Both the position numbers and the translations under genes were made by a program. A model generated the notes under the pieces. That model was not told the DNA's origin, made no database searches, and saw only the letters and a program-made list of their open reading frames with translations. Below, piece by piece: positions 1 to 9,910 of a stretch of DNA of 64,000 nucleotides (the first letter of the stretch is position 1; every line of letters begins with the position of its first letter). The DNA comes from Alnus glutinosa (lineage: Eukaryota; Streptophyta; Magnoliopsida; Fagales; Betulaceae). The DNA lies in the NCBI RefSeq assembly GCF_958979055.1, contig NC_084889.1, forward strand, positions 30,880,761 to 30,944,760, in the 5' to 3' direction.

Positions 1-572
1 CATTTTGGTTAAGAAATTTTTTTTTGCTAAATTCGAATTGAAGAAGAGCCAATTGGCTCAGCCACGGTCAAGCCGTGGGTTGCTAGCCTTGGCCATGGGT
101 CGTAACCGGACGTGGAACCTTTTTGTTTGAATATTTGGCTGCCAATTCAAAAGCTTCTGATTTTTCACTTAATGCCAACTACCTTTTGACAGCCTTTTCA
201 GATTCTCATTGAGTTTTCACTCTCTTCTGCGAAACCCAACACGTTCCATCTTCTTCCTCTGCTCACGCCATTTTCGTCCCTAACCCTAAGGCTTTGTTTG
301 GTTCACGCACGCGATTCCCTCGGTACGGCTACTGGTTGTGGTCCTTGTGGTTGTGGACCTCATGCATGAAATAATTGGTAATTCCAAGTTCCCTAAGCCG
401 AACCGGCTCCTCTCCCGGTTCTTCTTAAAAAAAAAAACAAAAAGAAAAATGTAAAATTATCTCCAATTTTATTTATTTATTAAGGAATCGGCTCCATTGA
501 TAAAGACATGAAAGTAGGATACTACGAGAATTCACGAGTTGCACGATACCCACATTTCAAGTATATCTGTAT
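1..572. other. No gene recognised
   Basis: No coding region or clear repeat structure is visible. The stretch holds a pyrimidine-rich segment (about 200-290) and A/T-rich DNA. It could be the flank of a gene outside the window. Confidence 0.4.
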
Positions 573-590
573 ATGCTTTTCAACAAATTA

Positions 591-900
591 ATATTTAGTT
601 TTAGCATTATTTTGGAGGGTGATTCCTTAATAGTGGTGAATGCTCTTAACAAAGTGGGCTTGAATTGGTGCACGTTTGGGCAAATATTGGTTGATATACA
701 AAATGATAGACAGGGAGGTTGTCCGTCATTTGTCCATCTTTTAATATTAAAATAATGTATTATATAAATAAAAAATAAAATAATCAAAAAGGATAAATGA
801 AAAAAAAATGATATATATTATTTTAATATTAAAAGGTGAACATGGGACAGATCTATCATTTCCCTATACAAGAAGTTTTCCTTTGCTTTCGGAGTTGGAG
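591..900 (+). pseudogene. RNase H-like (RVT_3 type) fragment split by a MITE
   Basis: The plus strand from about 609 encodes LEGDSLIVVNALNK, followed by WCTFGQILVDIQ. This matches the plant RNase H-like domain (often annotated as reverse transcriptase-like) found alone or at the C-terminus of plant LINEs; the D of EGDS is a known metal ligand of the family. The frame is interrupted at 701 by a small inverted-repeat element, and a plausible continuation (QEVF...) resumes near 868. Only about 50 residues of the usual 120 or so remain, so this is a relic. Whether it came from a LINE or from a host RNase H-like gene cannot be told. Confidence 0.55.
701..861. mobile_element. Small MITE inside the RNase H-like fragment
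   Basis: Terminal inverted repeats AAATGATAGA (701-710) and TCTATCATTT (852-861) bound a foldback; the shared core TTTTAATATTAAAATAAT occurs on both arms. The flanks TGATATACA and CCCTATACA look like a decayed 9-bp target duplication, as Mutator-type MITEs make. It carries no coding capacity. Confidence 0.6.
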
Positions 901-1049
901 AATTTAGATTAATTGTATCTCGAAGAGTATTTGAGATATTGTATCCTCAAAAACTGTCTCTAGTTATTTAGGGTCTTTGAGGCTCTAATTATTTTCAAGT
1001 TTATGAAATGAAATAAGTTATATTTACAAGTAGATAATGAGTCACAACC

Positions 1050-1245
1050 TTGGACAGTGAGACAAATGACAATAAATTTTGTGTATCTTATTATCTAAAT
1101 CTGGATTTAAAATTTTTTTTGTAGCAAAAACTTACGAAAAAATTATTATTTATTTTAAAAGCTTAAGATAATAAAAAATAATAAATTTAATATTTTAATT
1201 GCTAAAAATTTCGACGTCTCTTTAGAGCTCATTTGTCTTGTCTCC
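1050..1245. mobile_element. Possible MITE
   Basis: GAGACAAATGAC near 1058 is mirrored by GCTCATTTGTCTTGTCTC near 1227-1244, enclosing an AT-rich core. Arm similarity is limited to the ends and I see no clear target duplication. Confidence 0.3.
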
Positions 1246-1340
1246 CAACTCCCAAGAGGTAGTGTACGAGATGTGGTCCACATCGCTGCATCGGGACCAG
1301 TACGTCTCAGAAAGATACTTTAAAGAGATTTGATTTATAC

Positions 1341-1452
1341 ACAATACCATCACAACAACCACACAACAACCCCTCACATGAGGGTGGGCCCCAGTGTGTG
1401 GGATCCACCCTCATGTGAGGGATTGTTGTGTGGTTGTTGTGTTGGTGTTGTA
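1341..1452. repeat. Hairpin foldback
   Basis: Arms 1341-1387 and 1405-1452 are almost perfectly complementary over about 47 bp around a short GGGCCCCAGTG-containing loop; both contain CAACAACCACACAACAA and CCTCACATGAGGGTGG. It is probably a palindromic MITE. A stable RNA hairpin would form if it were transcribed. Confidence 0.7.
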
Positions 1453-1680
1453 AATTTAATATTTTCCTACTTTAAATTCGGTGCTTTGAATTACAAGTAA
1501 TTCCAACAATAATTGAGGGAGATGTTAACTTGCACGTTTTTTTTTTGTTTTTGTTTTTCTGAGAAGATTCTTACACGGATCCGGATTCCCTCAAATATCA
1601 CTGTCCTTTGCATTTAATGGACAAGATGCATGACAGTTGTTTGTATGTTATCGAGGAGTTGCGCTATCCCATTTCAAATT

Positions 1681-1851
1681 GAGAAATGATCCATACACTC
1701 ATTTTTTACAACAGTCCCACAACAAACTGACGTGATTGGTAATATTTTATTATTTTCTTTGTTTTTTTTTTTTTATAAAAAATTAATAAAATATTACCAG
1801 TCATGTCAACTTGTTATGGAACTATTATGAGAAATGAGTGCAGAGATTATC
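1681..1851. mobile_element. Mutator-type MITE with 9-bp direct repeats
   Basis: The arms, about 1687-1757 and 1781-1851, share GGTAATATTTTATTA and CACTCATTT in inverted orientation around a T-rich centre. TTTCAAATT lies on both sides (1672-1680 and 1852-1860), consistent with the 9-bp target duplication typical of Mutator elements. It is non-coding. Confidence 0.65.
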
Positions 1852-1946
1852 TTTCAAATTTTAAACCTTGTCCGCCAAAATCTAAAAACTTTGCATCTAA
1901 CCCTGATTAAAGACTCACGACTCATACTCTCCACCCAGACCCTCAG

Positions 1947-2760
1947 ATGAACACATCAGAAGATGCCAGAAGACTCCAATTCTTAGTTGAAACCCTTCTT
2001 CTTTCTCCCTCTTCTCGGTAGGTACTTGCTCTTCATGACCTTCCAGATCTCACTAGTGTTTCAGGAGGGGTCTCGGCCGGATCTGGATGACTGGGCAGCG
2101 GTTCAGTTCGTGGGAACGGCATAATGAGGTATTTCGCATATCCCATTCAATTCCACCTTCTGCATCTCCTTCCCCAACCAACGGGCATTCATTTCCCCAA
2201 CTGCATGTTGGAGCCATTGGGTGCTTCATTAACTGTGATTTTCTCTTTATTTGAAGAATTCCACTGACGAACGTGGTAAGTCGCAGAGGATCGAAACAAG
2301 CTGCTCTGTTCCCTGCGTGTTTATTTATTTATTTAGTGGGTAAGGTTTATGTAGTTGGATTTCTGTTGGTTTGTTTGATTTTTGTCTTGTGTACAGTTAA
2401 AAACTCGCTAGTATATGACCGTGCACGTATATGAAATGTTGTAGGTGTCCAATCTCCAACTCCTTAGGCAGTTTATGTTAAGATGACCAATCCCATAAAT
2501 TCCAGCTCGTCTCTTCCTGCCGCAAAATGTTCCAACTCAGAATCTACATCAGCCATTGTATCCACATAGAGACTCAAATTCCAGTTTGCTATACAATTCC
2601 AATAACAGAGGATAAGCCTGCAGTTGCTCAAGATGATCACACCGCTTCTGATACAGCCAAAGAATAGGATATAGCTTATATTTTTTGTAATTTGAATTAT
2701 GCTCTGTTCAGTTGTAATCTCTTGGCTTAGTAGATGCATTTCAATTGTACATCATTGATC
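1947..2760 (+). pseudogene. Possible degraded host gene or unrecognised short gene
   Basis: An ATG at about 1947 opens a short reading frame (starting MNTSEDARRLQFLVETLLLS) that ends at a good donor, CG|GTAGGT. Near 2580-2675 another frame reads IPVCYTIPITEDKPAVAQDD and stops at TAG, followed by a UTR-like T-rich tail. Codon use looks gene-like, and several GT and AG sites lie between the pieces, but I could not connect them into one open frame: the last exon appears shifted relative to the upstream TNPINSSSSLPAAK frame. No family is recognised. It may be a decayed gene or a gene with small exons that I cannot resolve. Confidence 0.3.
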
Positions 2761-3314
2761 ATTTCAATTCTATCATGAGTACACGAGTTTCTCGGGTTTT
2801 GGTTTATGCATGAATATAAGGTACTAGCTTTCTTGAGAAAGTTCTGTCTCTTGCATGTTTTCGTGAGTGAACAAGATATGCATGAATTTTAGAAATTCAA
2901 TACATCCCTGGTTTGTGAAAGCTCATATTTTCTTTTGGGAGAGGTTTGCTAAGATTCATATATATGGTGAAAGAAACTGAGCTGTTTTGGCTAACTTTAC
3001 AAAACAGAGTATTCATTGAATAAATATATAGATTTACAAATTGTTGTTAGGTGCAAAATATTTTTTCTAATCTTAATTCGTGCTTGTCCACCAATCATAC
3101 TATCTTCATCTTATCCATTTTCTTCTATCCCTCTCCCCATACAAACTCTCTTTTGCTTCCCTCACTCTATCTTTGTACTTCACAAACTTAACAAAAGAGG
3201 CAACCCATATTCCTATATATCACTCTAAGCACTTCCTTAAAATTATTTTCTGCTTTTTCCAAAGTGTTTTTACAAGTGTTTTAATTAATTCTTTCTCTTT
3301 TTCAGATAATTATA

Positions 3315-3497
3315 ATGGCTACTCTGTCTCCAGCCACCATTACTGCAACGGCCACTACCACCATTGCCAACTCTAGGAGAAGGAGGAACACTGTGCATTA
3401 CATAACAGCGATGAACCCTTTCGGTGGGCTGAAAGCTCACGAAAATGTAGCCTCACTGGGTCTTCCTGCATGTACTGGACAGCCTCTTATTATTTAA
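3315..3497 (+). CDS. Small plastid-transit-like ORF, function unknown
   Basis: This 60-codon ORF starts MATLSPATITATATTTIANS and continues through a basic RRRR stretch to MNPFGGLKAHENVASLGL before stopping. The Ser/Thr/Ala-rich, acid-free start with arginines resembles a chloroplast transit peptide, and the second half looks like the N-terminus of a small nuclear-encoded plastid protein. Good plant 5'-UTR features precede it, including a pyrimidine-rich tract at 3290-3305. It ends soon after and is followed by AT-rich DNA, so it is either a very short gene or a first exon or truncated copy. I cannot name the family with confidence. Confidence 0.4.
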   Translation: MATLSPATITATATTTIANSRRRRNTVHYITAMNPFGGLKAHENVASLGLPACTGQPLII

Positions 3498-5740
3498 ATA
3501 GTATTAAAATATAATTGATATAATATAAAAATTATAAAAAAATTAAAATATTTTTAATTTGATATTTTTGAAAGAAATAAAAAAAAGAAAAAATCGAAGG
3601 TTAGAAATAGTTTGTCAAACAGGCCCATAATTCTCCGTGGAAATACAAGTAGCAATACCATGACTGTTGACTACGCACAATTATTGTCATGTTAATTCAT
3701 TTTGTCTGTTTCGCGGCTCAAGGAGACAATTGTAACAGGCCTTTGTGAGAATATTGTAATAATTGTACCTTCTTGCAGTTAGTGAGTGATTGAAATTGTA
3801 TAAAAATTAAAGCTACATAGTCTATGGTAAAAAATTAACGATATATCTATATACGCATAATACGATTACCACTTTTAAATATTTATATTTATATTCGTAT
3901 TATATAATTACTATCTGCATACGAGAGAATAGATGTTTTGGGCATTGAAGTTTTTATTCCTGTATCTAGTAAATACAAAAAAGCATTATCTATAATTGAA
4001 CATTATTGTTTAGATTACTTGCTAATTATTTTGCCATGAAATTTTTATCTTATACATTATTTAACTTTTTGCACCATTTATCTGTAGTTGGTAAAGAAAA
4101 AAGAAATTGAAAAAAATAAGAATAATAATAAAGGAATTACATATAAGACAATTAAATGAGAAGAGTTTTCTTGCAATGAAATTCAACAACATTACAAATC
4201 CAACAAATATAAAAAACATGGATTACAAATCCGGCAAACATTAAAATAATAATAATAATAATAATAAAATTTGAATTTCAAAACATAATAAACTTTAAAT
4301 AACGTCTAAACACATTCATAAGTGGATGTTTATGGCAACGAATCTACAACACACTATGAATTCAAATATATATTCTAAATACTAATAATTTTTTTTTTAT
4401 GTCATATTAAAACCTTTTTTTTTTTCTTAAAAAAAAAAGTGTTCGAACTCATAGCCCATATTAGAACACTTTTTCTAAAAACAAAATTTCATAAAATGAA
4501 ACTTTTTATCCATTTAACTTTTCTTGTTAGCCTTAAAATTGAACCCATCATTTTTCAAATTTAAACTCAAATTTTATTGATAAATTTGAATACATTTTTT
4601 CTGGCCAATTCAAGAGTATATTAAGAAGAATGAAGATGTGTATTACGTATAAACTTTCATCTCTCATAATATTTTAATGACGCTAACTTTTATCTTCATC
4701 TTTTTCGTTGGCGGCAATTTTAAATGCCCATAATTATTTAAAATATTCAACTTGAACCCCAAAATGCCCTTGAGATTTCAAAAGATACACTCCAAGTGAA
4801 GTTCTGCAGTTTATCTTGGACAACGATCTCTCAAATTATTTATATGAATTTAAGAACATTTAAGCAGGTAATTGTGAAATACCATTTAATGGACCTACCT
4901 GACCAAATAAAAATTGGACTGTTCAATCATTTATTCGGTCAGGTGAATTTCATAAATAGTCTCTCACAATTACCCGTTCGAATTCTCTCAAATTCAGACA
5001 AATAATTTTAAATTATCTTAATATACTTTCTGCCTCTTTATGTTGCCGTAAATTTAGGGACACGTGACTTTTTTGAATCGAAACCCCCAACCCCCCCAAC
5101 CTCCCCAACCTATTATGACTACGACGCTAAATAACATACAAGTGACAATAATACTATCTAATTTGAATTTAACCTCTCACCAGACCTTCAGTTCGACTCT
5201 GCAGGTCAAGGTGGCATCAACCTTTCACAAGTAATTAGTGGTAAATCATCTTTTATTCTAAAAGATTAAATTAATAAAAAAAAATGTGAATTTAACTATT
5301 TATATTAAGTAATATTTTAACACTTTCATTATGAAAAGTAACATTTCTTTAATAAAAAAAAAAAAAAAAAAAAAAAAAGTCCAGCCTGTCTAATATGAAA
5401 ATCATATATAAATAGGAACAACGAATTTGCCTAGAATCCCTGTATTCCCTTTCCCTTATTTGATTAAGAAAAAAAACAAAAAAGAATTTGCCTAAAAAAA
5501 AAAAAAAAAAAAAAGAACCAGCTGCTATTCCTTTATTTATTTTCTCGTTGACTATTGCCTCTCTACCCAAATGGTTGGTAGTCTTGTAGGTCTCTGAGGG
5601 GACTTACCGTTAGCAATAGCACCGACTATGATGCTCAAAAGAATGAATATATACGTATATAGGCAACGTCCCAGGATCCAAACCAAATCCCTTCTGAAAT
5701 ATTTCTGTAATTATATAGGCAACGTCCTAAGAAAGATTTG
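3498..5740. other. AT-rich intergenic DNA before SCPL1
   Basis: No supported gene. It contains an (AAT)n tract at about 4244-4266, A-runs at 5354-5378 and 5496-5514, and repeat-like AT DNA. A TATA-like TATATAAATAG at about 5405-5415 and another TATATAGG near 5711 are candidate promoter elements for the SCPL gene downstream, but I cannot choose between them. Confidence 0.4.
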
Positions 5741-5769
5741 CTCTTTTCGTGAGACGTCATAAAATGAAT

Positions 5770-6299
5770 ATGGCAACAAAAGCAGGAGTTTTGCTTAAAC
5801 CTTGTTGGATGGGTTTACGTCTACTTCTTCTTTCGGCTGCTTTCTTCGCCATAGCCACCTGTAGCTCAAACACCTCAACTATCGTCACCACCCTACCGGG
5901 TTATTCCGGCGAGCTTCCTTTCACGTTTGAAACTGGGTGAGTGATTCTCTTTCTTAGCTTGAAGGATTTATAAAACTTTGCGTTTTCTTTGACCCAACAG
6001 ATTGTTTGAAATCATATATATATATATATATGTTGGAATTTTATTGATCTAATTAAAAGAAATATATAATGTTGGATTTTTGCGCATGTAGATATATTGG
6101 TGTAGGGGAGAATGAGACGGTGCAGCTTTTCTACTATTTTGTTGAATCTCAAAGGAGTCCTTCGCGAGACCCTCTCCTTATTTGGATTACTGCAGGCCCC
6201 GGTTGCTCTGGTCTTGGCCCTTTTTTCTTTGAGAGTGGTATAATACTCCTCCTCCCCTCCTCTTCTTCTTTTGTTTTGTTTTGTTTTGTTTTTTTGTTT

Positions 6300-6347
<48 letters not shown>

Positions 6348-9300
6348 GATAATGGGCATATGTTATAAATGACTTGCCCAATATTTGCTTTTGGACATAG
6401 TTTTCCTTTGACCTGTTCTATAAAAATGCTTTGTTTTGCATGTGAAAAATACAACTTTTATTTTTTTTATTTTTTTTATTGCAAAGGCAAAGTTGGAAGA
6501 GTAAATATATTTTATTCTTACAATTAAAAAAACATATGTTTTTCATATGTAAGAACATATGACATATTTATAGATTATGTACGTTAACGTTGGAGGAATT
6601 AAGTTCCTATTACTAGAGGTCATTTTTTTTTTTATAAAAAACCTGTGAGACTTAATACGTAAAATATTTAATTAAAATAAACGATAAACTGTGAAGTCAA
6701 GAGTTAAATTCAAAATCTTTGTCTTGATGGATGAGGATTCTGTGCAATTAGGTTATTAGAATTTCATAAAAATTTGAATAGTTTAAAAAGGGTATTGTGA
6801 GGCCCACTTGCCCGAAGTAGTCTAGGGTATCAAGCCCACCTACTACTCAAGACATTATATTATATATATCGAGCCTACTTGCCTAGAGGTGGTGAACTCC
6901 ACAACTCCTCTCTCTTAAAGTGTCTAAATTTCCGTGAAAACTTAATTTTCGAGGATCGAATCCCTGTTATAATATATCATGTTAAATTATTAATTATTTA
7001 AAAAAAAACTGAAATTAGTAGAAAATAATAAATTTAATCCTTTAATTTTCATTTTATATATACCTGACTATTATGCAGGCCCCTTAACTTTCAAACTTGG
7101 AGATTACAATGGGAGCCTACCAACACTTCACGACAACCCATGGGCATGGACGCAGGTGTGTATTTAAGTGCACACTCATTTTATGGGGACTTGATTAATA
7201 TTTGGAGAGTTTTTTATTTTTTTTTTTTTCATTTTTTTTTTTCATTTTTTTTTTTTATTTTATGAAATGTGATTATGATTTCCAGACTCTCAACATCATA
7301 TATTTGGATGCACCCGTTGGAGCTGGATTCTCTTATTCAGAAAGCCAGGAAGGCTATGAAATGGATGACTATAAATATGTGGCACAAGTCTACGAATTTC
7401 TTCAAAAGGTGCGAGATAAAATGGAAAAATATATAAGAGATTCGTTAAGATCGAGCAGGTGTCTGGTATTTCAAACTTATAAATTTATTTTAACTAATTT
7501 CAAATTTTATATATATATGCAGTGGCTGAGCGAACACTCTCAGTTTCTGAACAATCAATTATATGTCGGCGGCGAGTCCTTCGGTGGCAAGCCTGTTCCG
7601 ATGATTGTGCAACAGATAGTGATAGGTAATTATATAAGTTCATTGGAACCAAAACTTTATTACCTCTTCTCTTTAATCTTCATGTTTTTAGTAGACCGCT
7701 AGCTACTTAACTCCACCCACTCCTTTCCCTACGAACCAAAGCCAAATAACACTGCTACGTTATCTACAAACAAATTCAATAGTCGTTTAGTGGTTGACGT
7801 GATAAATATCGTGGTAGTGTTCATATATATGGCATCGTCATGTCAATCATAATCAAATATAATTATTAATTATCTAACTGCATGCTGACGTAGTAAGTAT
7901 TGGGTAGACTGCCACACACGTTAGTTTATAATTAAGATCCTATCATTCTTTTTTCATTGATATGGAACACTCGGAATTTGCTTAGTATTGTTTTTCTAAA
8001 ATTGGCATTTGATTTTCATTATGGTGTTGTATTACATCACCACTTATCTCAAAAGTTTAAGCTGATAGAAAGATGTAAATTTAACTATTTGATCAATATT
8101 TTAAAACTCCCCCTCACGTATACGGGCTCAAACTTTATTTTTAATAGGTGAGGTCCAACATGTTGATTATTTAATTGAAATAACGAAGTCAGGGTGTGAA
8201 CTATTTGATCAATAATCAAATGACCTCTGGCTTTGATATTATGTCAATTAAATCACCATTTATTCTAAAAATTTAAGCTCATAAGAAGGGGTAAATCTCA
8301 TCATTTGATCATTAATACTAACACCATTATTCACGTGTGACTCAAACTCATTTTTAATAGGTAATGCCGGACATATGGGATATTTTAGTTAAATGAGAGG
8401 TGAATTAACAGAATTAGGATTCGAACCTAAAACGTCTGACTCTAATACTTTGTTAAATTCTCTACTTGTCCTAAAAGCACTGTCTCTCTAAAATTGGCAT
8501 TTGATTTTCATCACGGTGTTGCAGGTAACGAAGCTGGAAGCGTGCCATTGATTAATCTAAAGGTACTGGGATCTAACAATATTTTTTCAATCAAAGAGGA
8601 TGGACTTTTGACTAACTTTCTATTCTTTTCTCAGAAAACATGGAAGCATTATAATTCTCAATTTTCAAAGTTATATATATATATTTAAATATTTTATTAG
8701 GATTATGTGATATTGTTGAACTTTTATCAGGGCTATGTGATTGGGGGTCCGGCGACAGATTCATTCACTGATGCGAATGCAAGAATCCCATATGCCCATA
8801 GGCTGACTCTCATCTCAGATCAACTCTACGAGGTAATTTCTTGAAAATGAACAAAATTTTCTACAAAGAAATTCATACAAATTCAAAATTAATATATATA
8901 TATTTTGTGTTTTGGAAAATATTTGAAATTGAAGGTATTAAAGAGCAATGAATAAAGAGACTCACATGGAAAAAAGAAAAAATCAAATTGGTATTTAAAA
9001 GACCCACACACTTCAAGTATTTGCTTTGAAGTAATGAGTAAATGAATGTAGTATATCGGAGCGATCTAATCATGACCATTCAATTTTAAACGTACGGTTA
9101 GGATAATTCAGTCGAGTGATTTGATCTAGATCATATGATACTTTTTAGGTAGATCCAGTAGTTGTATGTATTGAACCATCACTAAAGTAACCTAAATTTT
9201 GGGCTTCACGAGGAAATATATGCTGTTACTTTTTTTAATAGTCAATTTTTTATTTTTTTTTTTGGTAAAGCATTTTTATTAATATAACTTTGAAATATTC

Positions 9301-9868
9301 TTTGGTGTTTTTGGTTCGAATAAAATGTAGAATAAACGGTAATTAAAGTCATGGTTTAAACTCGTAAACTTTGTTTTAATGCTATGTTAAATTATTATTT
9401 ATAAAGTAAATTTAATATTATATTAGAATATTAATACAATTTTTCTTAGCTGTGATAGATTTCGATCTTGTACTAAATGTATTTGATTCTAATTAAACTC
9501 CTTTACATATTTCATAATTTGTAGTCGGCAAAAGAGAGTTGCAACGGCAACTATGTGGATGTAGATTCTGGGAATTATCAATGCTCCTCAGACATTGATG
9601 CTATCGACAAGGTTAGAGGATCACAGATGAGAGATATAATATTATTTTTTTTTAGAGTTATTTAATCATCAAAACTTGTAATTAATTAATAAGCACTGAC
9701 AAACGGGTGATCATTTAATTAATTTGCAGCTGATTGGAGACATAAACACCCAAAACATTTTGGAGCCAAATTGTGTGAGTGGATCCCCGGAACCAAATGA
9801 TCAAAACGTAGAGCTGGTCCGAAGATATCTCTCAGAAAAGTCTACCTCTGCCTTGTGGTGTCGGGTAA

Positions 9869-9910
<42 letters not shown>

